The notes beneath the pieces were generated by a model that saw only the letters and a list, made by a program, of their open reading frames with translations, was not told the origin of the DNA and ran no database searches. The translations under genes were made by a program, and so were the position numbers. A DNA stretch of 64,000 nucleotides, from contig NZ_JAIOAB010000005.1 in NCBI RefSeq assembly GCF_019890635.1, positions 62,001 to 126,000 on the forward strand, read 5' to 3'. Each line of letters begins with the position of its first letter. Position 1 is the stretch's first letter. Shown here one piece after another: positions 25,777 to 34,616 of the stretch. This DNA is from Streptomyces sennicomposti. GTDB taxonomy: Bacteria > Actinomycetota > Actinomycetes > Streptomycetales > Streptomycetaceae.

Positions 25777-26409
25777 TCAGCGTTTGACCGCGCACAGCAG
25801 GCCGTCGCCCACCGGCAGCAGCGACGGCACCAGGTCCGGGCTCTCGCGCACCGTGCGCAGCAGCTCCCGCAGCCGCAGGACCTCCGTGGGCTGCGGACCC
25901 GAGTCCACCGTCCGCCCGTGCGCGAAGACGCCCTCGAACACGACCAGACCCCCCGGTCGCAGCAGGCGCAACGATTCGGCGAGATAGTCCAGGAACTCCA
26001 GCCGGTCGCCGTCGCAGAAGACGAGGTCGTACCCCGCGTCGGCGAGCCGCGGCAGCACGTCCAGGGCGCGTCCGGGGATGAAGCGGGCGCGGTTGCTGGC
26101 GAAGCCGGCCGCCCGGAACGCCTGCCGGGCGAACTGCTGGTGCTCCGGCTCCGGATCGACCGTGGTCAGGACCCCGTCCGGGCGCATGCCGTGCAGCAGG
26201 TGGATGCCGGAGACGCCGGTCCCGGTCCCGATCTCCGCGACCGCCTTGGCGTCCACGGTGGCGGCGAGCAGGCGCAGGGCCGCGCCCGCGCCGGGCGACA
26301 CCGAGCGCAGCCCCGCTTCACTGGCCCGGTCCCGGGCCCAGAGCAGTGCTTCGTCCTCGGCGACATAGGCGTCGGCGAACGCCGAGCTCGTCTGCCGGTT
26401 GCCGGTAAT
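25777..26409 (-). CDS. SAM-dependent O-methyltransferase (class I, Rv1220c-like), with atypical start
   Basis: About 210 residues of a class I methyltransferase related to catechol/caffeoyl-CoA O-methyltransferases. SAM-binding motif AEIGTGTGVSGIHLL, TVDPEPEHQQ, DLVFCDGDR and LLRPGGLVVFEGVFA are intact. The first ATG/GTG in frame is GTG 26301, but conserved family sequence continues upstream (ITGNRQTSSAFADAYVAEDE and LLWARDRASEAGL). That segment is open only back to a TAG two codons before the ITG. An ATT codon at 26409, with GGAG six nt ahead, is the best-placed start, giving the coordinates used. Divergent from the ECF sigma gene, as in mycobacteria. Confidence 0.8.
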   Translation of the reverse strand: MTGNRQTSSAFADAYVAEDEALLWARDRASEAGLRSVSPGAGAALRLLAATVDAKAVAEIGTGTGVSGIHLLHGMRPDGVLTTVDPEPEHQQFARQAFRAAGFASNRARFIPGRALDVLPRLADAGYDLVFCDGDRLEFLDYLAESLRLLRPGGLVVFEGVFAHGRTVDSGPQPTEVLRLRELLRTVRESPDLVPSLLPVGDGLLCAVKR

Positions 26410-26651
26410 GACCCTCTCCTATGTCCCGTGGATGCCTCGGGCGTGACTGTATCCGTTGGGGCCGGGAACCCGCAGATGGGACCGGTCGTTTGAAGGGGTG
26501 AGGAAGAGGCGCCGGCACGGGCCGGGGGCAGGACGGGGGATATGGGATGGAACGGAACGCGGGGCAAGTCCTGACGCGGCCGGACGGCCCCAGGCAGCCG
26601 GTGTCAAATTCTCGTAAAACCGCTTATCCGGAGCTAACGGGCGAGGTGGTT

Positions 26652-27428
26652 ATGGTAGGGGCTCCACTGGACACCACCAGAGCCGACAGGGGAGGTGCGG
26701 CTGTGCCTGTGGATCGGGGAGGAGTGCTGCGGCGCTTTCTCGGATCGGCGGGCAGGCCGAAATCCGTGAACGACACCGCTGCTGACCCGAGCCACGCCGA
26801 CGGCTTCGCCGCGACCGCGACCTTCTCCACCGACGCGGACGCGCAGGCGTGGACTCCGCCCACCTGGGAGGAGATCGTCAGCACGCACAGCGGCCGCGTC
26901 TACCGCCTGGCCTACCGCCTCACCGGCAACCAGCACGACGCCGAGGACCTCACCCAGGAGGTCTTCGTCCGCGTCTTCCGCTCCCTGTCGACCTACACCC
27001 CGGGCACCTTCGAGGGCTGGCTGCACCGCATCACGACCAACCTCTTCCTGGACATGGTCCGCCGCAAGCAGCGCATCCGCTTCGACGCGCTCGGCGAGGA
27101 CGCCGCGGAGCGGCTGGCCAGCAAGGAGCCCACCCCGCAGCAGCTGTTCAACGACGCGCACTTCGACGCGGACATCCAGCAGGCGCTGGACACCCTCGCC
27201 CCGGAGTTCCGGGCGGCGGTCGTCCTGTGCGACATCGAGGGGCTGTCCTACGAGGAGATCGCCGCCACCCTCGGCGTCAAGCTCGGCACGGTGCGCTCCC
27301 GTATCCACCGGGGCCGCTCGCAGCTGCGCAAGGCCCTCGCGCACCGTTCGCCCGAGGCGCGCCGGGCCGAGCGGCGCGGATTCGTGGCCCGGGTCCCCGC
27401 GCTGGGGGGAGGGGGCGCGACCGCGTGA
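26652..27428 (+). CDS. ECF RNA polymerase sigma factor (RpoE/SigE of the sigE-rseA-htrA-tatB locus)
   Basis: A 258-residue group 4 sigma factor. A variable 80-residue N-terminal region precedes region 2 ([20 protein letters not shown] then [14 protein letters not shown], about 78-112) and region 4 ([20 protein letters not shown] then [12 protein letters not shown], about 205-240). ATG 26652 follows a GCGAGGTGG site; an in-frame start at 26547 would lengthen it by 35 residues. It overlaps its zinc anti-sigma gene (GTGA), and htrA and tatB follow, so it should direct an envelope-stress response. This is the counterpart of M. tuberculosis SigE by position, not the S. coelicolor protein called SigE. 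Confidence 0.93.
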   Translation: MVGAPLDTTRADRGGAAVPVDRGGVLRRFLGSAGRPKSVNDTAADPSHADGFAATATFSTDADAQAWTPPTWEEIVSTHSGRVYRLAYRLTGNQHDAEDLTQEVFVRVFRSLSTYTPGTFEGWLHRITTNLFLDMVRRKQRIRFDALGEDAAERLASKEPTPQQLFNDAHFDADIQQALDTLAPEFRAAVVLCDIEGLSYEEIAATLGVKLGTVRSRIHRGRSQLRKALAHRSPEARRAERRGFVARVPALGGGGATA

Positions 27429-28420
27429 GTGGATCACGACCCGACCCCGCCGCGAGCGGCCTCGCGGAACAGCATCTGGGAGACCGGCTCTCCGCCCTGG
27501 TGGACGGAGAGCTGGGTCATGAGGCGCGTGAGCGCGTCCTGGCGCACGTGGCCACCTGCGCGAAGTGCAAGGCGGAGGTGGAGGCGCAGCGCCGCCTGAA
27601 GAACGTCTTCGCGGAGGCGGCCCCGCCGCCGCCCTCCGAGAGCTTCCTGGCCCGCCTCCAGGGCCTGCCCGGCGGTGACGGCGGCTCGCCCCTGGGCGAC
27701 GGCGGCCTCCCCGGCCTGCCCGGACGCTCCTCGGGGGCGCCCGGGGTGTTCGGCGTGCGCCGCAGCGAGCGGTTCGAGTTCGGCTACGTCCCGGCCGGCC
27801 CGCACGGCGGCGCACTCGACTCCGACCCCGACTGCGCGGACGGCTTCCGCATCCACCACGTCGGCCGCCCCGACACCGAGCGCTCGGCCTCGCGCGGACT
27901 GCGGTTCGCCTTCGTCGCCGCCGGGGCGGTGTCGCTGGCCGCGGTCGCCCTCGGCGGGGTGACCACCGGCGCGGTGGGGGACACGGCGGCCGAGGCCCGC
28001 GGCGGCTCCGGCGCCGGCAGCAATGTGACTCCGGCGCGTACGGCGGGCGGCGGCGCGGGCGCGGTGACGTGGCCCGAGGCCGCCCGGCGCCGGGCGGCCG
28101 GCCCCGTCTCCCCGCAGGGCCAGCGGACCTCGTCGGGCACACCGCTGGTGCCCACCTCCCTGTCCGCGCCGCTGCTGCCCGGTGCGCAGCCGCCGGCGAC
28201 GGCACAGCAGCCGTCCGGGGTACGGGCGCTGACGGCGCCGGTCACGGCCGGAGCGGCCGTCCTCTCGCCCCTGATACGCCCGCTCGGCGCCCGCCCGCCG
28301 ATCTCCCTGACCGGCTGGTCCGCGAACCCGGGGTTCACCCCGCCCGGTCTGCTCGCCGCACCCGCCCCCACCCCGGCGCCGGACCCGTCCGCCACCGCCG
28401 CGTCCCGCACCGCGCACTGA
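27425..28420 (+). CDS. Zinc-binding anti-sigma factor (RseA-like, ZAS) with long extracytoplasmic part
   Basis: A 331-residue membrane anti-sigma factor that should hold the preceding ECF sigma inactive. The N-terminal zinc-finger domain has the ZAS motif HVATCAKC (H-x3-C-x2-C, about 39-46) after [19 protein letters not shown]. One membrane helix lies at about 160-180 ([19 protein letters not shown]). The outside portion (about 150 residues) is Pro/Ala/Thr-rich and could be a protease-sensing or cell-wall-spanning segment. The C-x2-C supports redox or zinc-dependent release. It is followed by an HtrA protease. Confidence 0.92.
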   Translation: MSGSRPDPAASGLAEQHLGDRLSALVDGELGHEARERVLAHVATCAKCKAEVEAQRRLKNVFAEAAPPPPSESFLARLQGLPGGDGGSPLGDGGLPGLPGRSSGAPGVFGVRRSERFEFGYVPAGPHGGALDSDPDCADGFRIHHVGRPDTERSASRGLRFAFVAAGAVSLAAVALGGVTTGAVGDTAAEARGGSGAGSNVTPARTAGGGAGAVTWPEAARRRAAGPVSPQGQRTSSGTPLVPTSLSAPLLPGAQPPATAQQPSGVRALTAPVTAGAAVLSPLIRPLGARPPISLTGWSANPGFTPPGLLAAPAPTPAPDPSATAASRTAH

Positions 28421-28540
28421 CCGGCCGCCCACCGGTCCCTGCGCGGTGGCCCGCGAACCTGGTTGAATCCAGGTGGTCGCGCCCATGACACCGGTCGGGG
28501 CGCGCAGACGACGCGTGCCGCGGGCACCTGTGGGGAGAAC

Positions 28541-31408
28541 ATGAACGAGGGGAAGCCCACGAAGTCCACCCGCCCGAGGTGGTTCAACCGCCCCCGCCCC
28601 CCAGCCGCCCCACCGGCCACCGGGGGCGACGCGGGCATCGACCCGGGTATTGACGCGGCCTCGGCCGCCGGGAGCGGCGCGGGCGCCGCCGCTTCGGCCG
28701 CCGGGAGCGGCGCGGGCAGCGGGGATGCTTCGGCCGCTGTGACTGACGCGGGCGCCGACGCCGCTTCGGCCGCAGGGGTCGGCACGGGTGCCGACGTCCT
28801 CTCGCCCGGCTCCGGGGACGCTGCCTCGGCCGGCCGTCCCGGGGACGCCCCGGCGACCGGCTCGGAGGGCGCTGCCTCGCCGGCCGGCCCCCAGGGGGAG
28901 GCCGGTACGGTCACGCCGTCCCTACGGGAGGACCACGAGGGCGACTACGAACTGGCCCGCCCCGCTCCGACGGACACGCCCCGGCCCCCCGAGCCTGGGG
29001 CCACCACGGCCGACGAGCCCACCTCGTCGACCGAGCCCTCGGCCCCGGCCGAGACGGCCTCGGCGCCTGGGGGCGGCCCGGCAGGCGCGCCTTCCGGCTC
29101 CGCCGGTGAGGCTGTTCTGCCGCCCGCCGCTTCCTCGGGTACGCCTTCCGGCTCCGCGAGTGGAGCCGCCGCGTCCGAGGTCGGTGCCGCGGGCACGCCC
29201 TCCGGCTCTGCTGGAGAGGGCGTCGCCGCGCCCGGAAGCGGCCCGTCGGACGCGCCTTCCCGCCCCGCCGGGGAGGCCGCCGTTGAGCCCGTGGCCGGAC
29301 CCGCGTCTCCCGCCCCCGTCGCCCCGCCCACAGACCGTCCCAAGCCCCTGCACGACCCCGACCCCTACGACACCCCGCCCTACGGCGAACCCGGCCCCTG
29401 GGCGCCCGCGCCGCCCGTCCAGCACCCGACGCTGGCGGCGGCGCCGCCAGCGCCCGTGCCGCCGCCCGCGCCCGTGCCGCCGCCCGCGCCCGTGCCGCCG
29501 TCCGGGCACGCCCCGGTGGGGGCCGGCGTGGTCGTACCGAGCCCGGCGGGCGCGCTCTCCGCGCCGGTACCGGCCGGTGCGGGTGCGCCTGTTCCGCCCC
29601 CCGCCCACCTCTTGGCGGGGCCCGCCATGCCCGCCCCGCACCTGGCCCACCCCCCGGCGGGCCAGGGCGCCCCCGTGCCGCCGCCCGCGCAGCCCCCCGC
29701 CGGGCCCGGCACGCCCGCGCCCGCGCAGCCCCAGGCCGAGACCGGAGCCCCTGGAGGACCCCTCGTGCCCGGCGCCCCGGACGCCCCCGCCGGGCACGGC
29801 CTCCCCGCCCCGCAGACGCCGCCCGCCGGGCCCGGCAGGCCCGCGCTCGCGCAGCCTCAGGCCGAGACCGGAGCCCCTGGAGGCCCCCTCGTGCCCGGCG
29901 CCCCGGACGCTTCCGCCGGGCACGGCCTCCCCGCCCCGCAGACGCCGCCCGCCGGGCACGGCATCCCCGCTCCGCGGCCCGCCCCCACGGGGCACGGCAC
30001 CCCCGTCCCGCAGACGCCGCTCACCGGGCCCGGCACCACCCCGCACCAAGCCCCCGAGGGACACCCCGCCCCGCACCCCGCCACCGCCGGTCACGGCGCC
30101 CCGCACCCCCTCCACCCCCCGGCGACAGCCGACGGAGTAGTCGGAGTGGACTCCGTGGGCGGCGGCCCGGCTGCGGTCGGCCCCGTCGGAGTGGAGAGTG
30201 CGCCCGCGGGCGGAGACCCCTGGGGGCGGTACGACCCCTGGGCCGCCGCGCCGCTCCAGGAGAGCGGGGCCGCGCAGGGCAGCGCGGAGCGGCGGCGCAG
30301 GCGGGTGCGGCGCGCCCTCGTCGGCGGCGCCGTCGCCCTCGCGGTCGTCTCCGGACTGCTCGGCGGCGTCGCCGGGGCGTACTTCGAGCGCAACGGCGGC
30401 ATCGGCGCCGTAGAGCTGCCGCAGGCCGGGAAGGAGCCCGCCGGGCGCGCCCCGGACAGCGTCGCGGGGATCGCCGCCCGCGCCCTGCCGAGCGTGGTCA
30501 CCCTGCACGTGTCCGGCTCGGACGGGCAGGGCACCGGCACCGGCTTCGTGCTGGACGGCCTTGGCCACATCCTCACCAACAACCACGTGGTCGAACCGGC
30601 CGCCTCCGGCGGCGCGATATCGGTGACGTTCAGCGGCGGACAGACCGCCAAGGCGCGGATCGTCGGCCGTGACACCGGCTACGACCTGGCCGTGGTCCAG
30701 GTCAGCGGCGTACGCGGCCTGACCCCCATGCCGCTCGGCAACTCCGACAACGTGCAGGTCGGCGACCCCGTCGTCGCCATCGGCGCGCCCTTCGACCTCG
30801 CCAACACCGTCACCTCCGGCATCATCAGCGCCAAGGAGCGTCCCATCACGGCCGGCGGCGAGAAGGGCGACGGCGGCGACGTGTCGTACGTCGACGCGCT
30901 GCAGACCGACGCGCCCATCAACCCGGGCAACTCCGGCGGCCCCCTGCTGGACTCGCACGGCCGCGTCATCGGCATCAATTCGGCCATTCGCAGCGCCGAC
31001 ACCGGCTCCGACGTGCAGACCGGCCAGGCCGGCTCCATCGGGCTCGGCTTCGCCATCCCGGTCAACCAGGCCAAGCGCGTCGCCGAGGAGCTGATCAACA
31101 CCGGCCGGGCCAGCCATCCGGTGATCGGCGTGACGCTCGACATGAACTACACCGGCGACGGCGCCAAGGTCGGCGCCAAGAGCCACGACGGCGGTTCCCC
31201 GGTCGCTCCGGGCGGCCCCGGAGCCAAGGCGGGCATCAAGGCCGGCGACGTGATCACCGCGGTGGACGGCAAGCCGGTCCACTCGGGGGAGGAGCTGATC
31301 GTCCGGACCCGCGCCCACCGCCCCGGCGACCGGCTGGCGCTGACCGTCCGGCGCGACGGCCGGGACCGCGAGGTCACCCTCGTCCTCGGCTCCGCGGGCG
31401 GCGACTGA
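28541..31408 (+). CDS. htrA: HtrA/DegP-type trypsin-like serine protease with PDZ domain and a ~590-residue low-complexity N-terminal region
   Basis: A 955-residue membrane protease for envelope protein quality control. Residues 1-590 are Pro/Ala/Gly-rich and repetitive (APVPPP units near 305-325; a 42-residue block duplicated near 387-470). A basic RRRRVRRAL precedes one membrane helix (about 593-615). The protease domain has His682 (TNNHVV), Asp715 (GYDLAVV) and Ser798 (NPGNSGGPL), and a C-terminal PDZ domain (about 860-950, AGIKAGDVITAVDGKPVHSG). By topology the long tail is cytoplasmic. ATG 28541 with GGGGAG upstream. Cotranscription with sigma and anti-sigma is likely. Confidence 0.94.
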   Translation: MNEGKPTKSTRPRWFNRPRPPAAPPATGGDAGIDPGIDAASAAGSGAGAAASAAGSGAGSGDASAAVTDAGADAASAAGVGTGADVLSPGSGDAASAGRPGDAPATGSEGAASPAGPQGEAGTVTPSLREDHEGDYELARPAPTDTPRPPEPGATTADEPTSSTEPSAPAETASAPGGGPAGAPSGSAGEAVLPPAASSGTPSGSASGAAASEVGAAGTPSGSAGEGVAAPGSGPSDAPSRPAGEAAVEPVAGPASPAPVAPPTDRPKPLHDPDPYDTPPYGEPGPWAPAPPVQHPTLAAAPPAPVPPPAPVPPPAPVPPSGHAPVGAGVVVPSPAGALSAPVPAGAGAPVPPPAHLLAGPAMPAPHLAHPPAGQGAPVPPPAQPPAGPGTPAPAQPQAETGAPGGPLVPGAPDAPAGHGLPAPQTPPAGPGRPALAQPQAETGAPGGPLVPGAPDASAGHGLPAPQTPPAGHGIPAPRPAPTGHGTPVPQTPLTGPGTTPHQAPEGHPAPHPATAGHGAPHPLHPPATADGVVGVDSVGGGPAAVGPVGVESAPAGGDPWGRYDPWAAAPLQESGAAQGSAERRRRRVRRALVGGAVALAVVSGLLGGVAGAYFERNGGIGAVELPQAGKEPAGRAPDSVAGIAARALPSVVTLHVSGSDGQGTGTGFVLDGLGHILTNNHVVEPAASGGAISVTFSGGQTAKARIVGRDTGYDLAVVQVSGVRGLTPMPLGNSDNVQVGDPVVAIGAPFDLANTVTSGIISAKERPITAGGEKGDGGDVSYVDALQTDAPINPGNSGGPLLDSHGRVIGINSAIRSADTGSDVQTGQAGSIGLGFAIPVNQAKRVAEELINTGRASHPVIGVTLDMNYTGDGAKVGAKSHDGGSPVAPGGPGAKAGIKAGDVITAVDGKPVHSGEELIVRTRAHRPGDRLALTVRRDGRDREVTLVLGSAGGD
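29698..29949 (+). repeat. 126-bp tandem duplication in the htrA low-complexity region
   Basis: Two copies (29698-29823 and 29824-29949) encode a 42-residue unit containing PQAETGAPGGPLVPGAPDA. Divergence is a handful of bases, so the duplication looks recent. An 18-bp APVPPP repeat is nearby at about 29452-29505. Confidence 0.8.
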
Positions 31409-31420
31409 CCCGCGCGGAGC

Positions 31421-31655
31421 GGTCCCGCCGACGGAGACCGCCCCGCACCGGGACTCCGGGGGCGACCACCGCCCCGCACCGCCCGGCTCCGCAGCCGGCG
31501 ACCGCCCCGCACCGAGCGGTCGCGCGGGCGACCACCGCTCTGTACGGACCGGCTCCGCGGGCGACCACCGCCCCGTACCGCCCGGCTCCGCGGGCGACCA
31601 CCGCCCCGTACCGACCGGCCCCGCGGGCGGTCACCGACCCGTACCGAGCGGCCCC
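31421..31655. repeat. 33-bp minisatellite between htrA and tatB
   Basis: About seven units of the type ggctccgcgggcgaccaccg followed by ccccgtaccgacc repeat with a 33-bp period. The unit is longest and best conserved at 31550-31650. It fills most of the 453-base spacer. A minus-strand frame through it reads an 11-residue GAGRYGAVVAR repeat but has no ribosome site, and I do not call it a gene. Confidence 0.75.
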
Positions 31656-31861
31656 CGGCGGGCGTGCCCCCGGGGCAACGCCGGGCTGCCGTCAGGCGAA
31701 CACACGGCAAAACTCGTCGTGTACACGCGGTCCGACACCTCGGGACGGTACCGGTCGCGCGCGTGCTGCGGGTACCGTGGAGCCGGCCCGGACCATGGAT
31801 GGACCCGTACAGACCGGACCGCCCGAGGGCCGAGGACCACGGACATCGCAAGGAGCTTCAG

Positions 31862-32305
31862 GTGTTCAACGACATAGGACTGCCCGAGCTGGCGACGATC
31901 ATCGTCCTGGCCATGCTCGTGTTCGGTCCGGACAAGCTCCCCAAGGTCATCCAGGACGTCACCCGCACGATCCGCAAGATCCGCGAGTTCTCCGAGAGCG
32001 CCAAGCAGGACATCCGCCAGGAACTCGGCCCGGAGTTCAAGGACTTCGAGTTCGAGGACCTCAACCCCAAGACGTTCCTCCGCAAGCAGCTGGAGACCGA
32101 CGACCTGGGGCTGAAGGAGATCCGCAACGGCTTCGACCTGAAGAAGGAGATGGCCGAGGTCACGGACGCGGTGCACGGCCGCGACAGCGACCCCTCGCCC
32201 TCGTCGCCTTCCTCGCCCTCCTCCGGCGGCCGGATCGACATGACGAAGAAGCCCGAGGGCCCCGACCGCGACGAGCGGCCGCCCTTCGACTCCGACGCCA
32301 CCTGA
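31862..32305 (+). CDS. tatB: Sec-independent protein translocase subunit TatB
   Basis: A 147-residue twin-arginine translocase component that receives folded RR-signal substrates with TatC at the membrane. N-terminal helix IGLPELATIIVLAMLVFGPD with the Phe-Gly-Pro hinge, an amphipathic helix (VIQDVTRTIRKIREFSESAK) and an acidic Ser/Pro-rich tail are diagnostic. The GTG at 31862 has AAGGAG 8 nt upstream. It follows sigma/anti-sigma/htrA, the order of the mycobacterial sigE locus. Confidence 0.95.
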   Translation: MFNDIGLPELATIIVLAMLVFGPDKLPKVIQDVTRTIRKIREFSESAKQDIRQELGPEFKDFEFEDLNPKTFLRKQLETDDLGLKEIRNGFDLKKEMAEVTDAVHGRDSDPSPSSPSSPSSGGRIDMTKKPEGPDRDERPPFDSDAT

Positions 32306-32602
32306 GCCGTCCGCCGACGCCACCCGACCCGCCGACCGGCGCCTCCCGCGCCGCCATCGGTGATGTGAGGCGTGTCATACCGTCATATCGCCGTGATCCG
32401 CGTCATATCGTCGTATCGCCGTCGTGTCGCGGGCGCGGCACGCGCGGCCTGAACGGGTCCTCCCGCGCCCCACGCGCCGGGAGCCTCCGGGCTGCCCGAG
32501 GCGGGGTGGATATGCTGCCGAGTTGTTGTGCGGACCGGACGGGTGCGCCCGAAGGGGGGCGGGCCGCCCCGGTCCGACGAGAGCGAGGAGGCGTCCGGGC
32601 AG
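32306..32602. other. Non-coding spacer with degenerate TCATATCGCCG repeats
   Basis: The 297 bases after tatB contain short imperfect repeats near 32368-32430 (gtcataccgtcatatcgccg, gcgtcatatcgtcgtatcgc). No ORF is supported. The GAGGAGG at 32585-32591 serves the next gene. Confidence 0.4.
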
Positions 32603-33274
32603 ATGGAGACGACAAGTAGGGCGGTGGCGCAGGCGCCGGCCGGGGAGGGCGGACTAGCCGCCCCCGCCGCCCGGCGCGCGGTCGACGGCTACCTGCTGGC
32701 GCCCTTCCCGTGGTACGGCCTCGACGAGGCCTTCACGGGCCCGCGCTGGCTGATGCAGGTCGGCGCCTCCGCCGACGGCTCCGTGGAACACGGTTCGATC
32801 GGACACGGCGACGAGCCCTCCGTGCGCAACGAGTTCGTCTCCGGGTCCCCGGACGAGCCCAAGGAGAAGTTCGCCGTCGTCGTCACGGTCGCCGCCAACC
32901 CCGTCCGGCAGCTCGCCGACGGCACCGGCCGGCTGGAGGCCACCACGGTCTCCTCGGCGGCCTGGCTGGCCGGGGTGGGACTGCTGTCCTTCACCTGGCC
33001 CATGCAGATGGACCACGCCCTGCGCGACGACTGGCTGGAGCAGCAGACCGAGACCGCGTGGGTGCTGGCGGACGACCTGTCCGGCCCCGACTGGTCCACG
33101 CTGTCCCTGCCCGTGGACGGCGTCCCCGCCTCCTTCCACTACCGCGAGTCCGAGTACGGCTGGGTCCTCGCCGGCACCACCGAGCAGGGGGTGCACCTGG
33201 GCGCGTACGGGCGGGGGATGAGCGCGTACGGGCTCGGCTTCGCCGTCGTCAAGGACATCACCGCCTACGCCTGA
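32603..33274 (+). CDS. Conserved hypothetical protein
   Basis: A 223-residue soluble protein without signal peptide or membrane helix. Recognisable features are only aromatic-rich stretches (YLLAPFPWYGLDEAFTGPRW, FTWPMQMDHALRDDWL, FHYRESEYGWVLAGT). ATG 32603 with GAGGAGG 11 nt upstream; an in-frame start at 32528 is less likely. It lies between tatB and the convergent mrp gene. I do not recognise its fold. Confidence 0.75.
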   Translation: METTSRAVAQAPAGEGGLAAPAARRAVDGYLLAPFPWYGLDEAFTGPRWLMQVGASADGSVEHGSIGHGDEPSVRNEFVSGSPDEPKEKFAVVVTVAANPVRQLADGTGRLEATTVSSAAWLAGVGLLSFTWPMQMDHALRDDWLEQQTETAWVLADDLSGPDWSTLSLPVDGVPASFHYRESEYGWVLAGTTEQGVHLGAYGRGMSAYGLGFAVVKDITAYA

Positions 33275-33292
33275 CCGGCCCGCGGACACGAC

Positions 33293-33326
33293 GAAGGGCG
33301 CCGCCCCCACGGGGACGACGCCCTTC
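33293..33326. terminator. Hairpin terminator between hypothetical gene and mrp
   Basis: The arms gaagggcg (33293-33300) and cgcccttc (33319-33326) enclose a further cgcccc...gggg pairing. Confidence 0.65.
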
Positions 33327-33327
33327 A

Positions 33328-33432
33328 CCGTACGAAGCCGTACGAAGCCGTACGCACACGTACTGAGGCCGTATGCACACGTACTGAGGCCGTACGCAGA
33401 CGTACGAGGCCGCAGGGGCCGTACGGCCCCCG
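33328..33432. repeat. GTACG-containing short direct repeats
   Basis: Three 10-bp units (gtacgaagcc) are followed by three 21-bp units of the type gta(c/t)gcacacgtactgaggcc, ending near the mrp stop codon. Confidence 0.7.
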
Positions 33433-33439
33433 CACGCCC

Positions 33440-34573
33440 CTAGAACTTGTTCCTCGGCGTGATCCCCAGCGACAGCCCCGAAAGGCCCCGCTGGCGGCCG
33501 CCGAGCTTGCCCGCGATGGCGCGCAGGGCCGCACCGGCCGGGGAGTCCGGGTCGGACAGCACGACCGGCCTGCCCTCGTCGCCGCCCTCGCGCAGCCGCA
33601 CGTCGATCGGGATGGAGCCGAGCACCGGCACCGACGCGCCCGTGGTGCGGGTCAGGCCGTCGGCGACCAGCTGGCCGCCGCCCGTGCCGAACACGTCGAC
33701 CATCTCGCCGCAGTGCGGGCAGGGCAGCCCGGACATGTTCTCGACCACGCCGACGATCTTCTGGTGGGTCTGCACGGCGATGGAACCGGCCCGCTCGGCC
33801 ACCTCGGCGGCGGCCTGCTGGGGCGTCGTCACGACCAGGATCTCGGCGTTCGGCACCAGCTGGGCCACGGAGATCGCGATGTCGCCGGTGCCCGGCGGCA
33901 GGTCCAGCAGCAGGACGTCCAGGTCGCCCCAGTACACGTCCGCCAGGAACTGCTGGAGCGCGCGGTGCAGCATCGGGCCGCGCCACACCACCGGCGCGTT
34001 GCCCGGGGTGAACATGCCGATGGAGATGACCTTCACGCCGTTCGCCGACGGCGGCATGATCATGTTCTCGACCTGGGTGGGACGCCCGTCCGCACCCAGC
34101 ATGCGCGGCACGCTGTGGCCGTAGATGTCGGCGTCGACCACGCCCACCTTCAGCCCGTCGGCCGCCATCGCCGCCGCGAGGTTCACCGTGACCGAGGACT
34201 TGCCGACGCCGCCCTTGCCGGAGGCGACCGCGTAGACCCGGGTCAGGTTGCCCGGCTTGGCGAACGGCACCTCGCGCTCGGCCTGGCCGCCGCGCAGGGC
34301 GTTCGCCAGCTCCTTGCGCTGCTCGTCGCTCATCACGTCCAGGGAGACGTCCACCCGGGTGACGCCCTCGACGCGCCCGACCGCGTCGGTCACCCGCTGC
34401 GTGATCGTCTCGCGCATGGGGCAGCCGGAGACCGTCAGGTACACGGTGACCGCGACCGTCCCGTCCGCGCCGATCTCCACCGATTTGACCATGCCCAGCT
34501 CGGTGATGGGCCGGTGGATCTCGGGGTCGTCAACCGTCGCCAGCGCTTCGCGCACCGCGTCTTCCGTAACCAT
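33440..34573 (-). CDS. mrp: Mrp/ApbC-type P-loop iron-sulfur cluster carrier
   Basis: A 377-residue ATPase that carries [4Fe-4S] clusters to apoproteins. An N-terminal MIP18-type domain (DDPEIHRPITELGMVKSVEI, VSGCPMR) leads to the deviant Walker A SGKGGVGKSS (about 125), Walker B LLLDLPPGTGD (about 230) and the cluster-bridging CPHC (about 290). Two residues before the domain begin at ATG 34573, with a TACCAT -10 box 7 nt upstream and no ribosome site. Conserved in the mycobacterial neighbourhood (Rv1229c). Confidence 0.95.
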   Translation of the reverse strand: MVTEDAVREALATVDDPEIHRPITELGMVKSVEIGADGTVAVTVYLTVSGCPMRETITQRVTDAVGRVEGVTRVDVSLDVMSDEQRKELANALRGGQAEREVPFAKPGNLTRVYAVASGKGGVGKSSVTVNLAAAMAADGLKVGVVDADIYGHSVPRMLGADGRPTQVENMIMPPSANGVKVISIGMFTPGNAPVVWRGPMLHRALQQFLADVYWGDLDVLLLDLPPGTGDIAISVAQLVPNAEILVVTTPQQAAAEVAERAGSIAVQTHQKIVGVVENMSGLPCPHCGEMVDVFGTGGGQLVADGLTRTTGASVPVLGSIPIDVRLREGGDEGRPVVLSDPDSPAGAALRAIAGKLGGRQRGLSGLSLGITPRNKF

Positions 34574-34580
34574 GTCAACG

Positions 34581-34586
34581 ATGGTA
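34581..34586 (-). promoter_or_regulatory. -10 box of leaderless mrp
   Basis: TACCAT on the minus strand, 7 nt before the ATG at 34573. Confidence 0.4.
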
Positions 34587-34616
34587 CGGCGCGCGGCCGT
34601 CGCGCAGGGACCCCCG

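Noticed and set aside
26549..26570. GGAAC motifs upstream of the ECF sigma gene as an autoregulatory ECF promoter
   Set aside because: Spacing to a GTC -10 element is wrong (about 9 or 14 bp, not 16-18).
28463..28540. Upstream start for HtrA adding 26 residues
   Set aside because: The extension lacks a ribosome site while ATG 28541 has GGGGAG directly upstream.
31374..31634. Minus-strand frame with an 11-residue GAGRYGAVVAR repeat
   Set aside because: It is the translation of the non-coding 33-bp repeat; no start signal and no homologous protein known to me.
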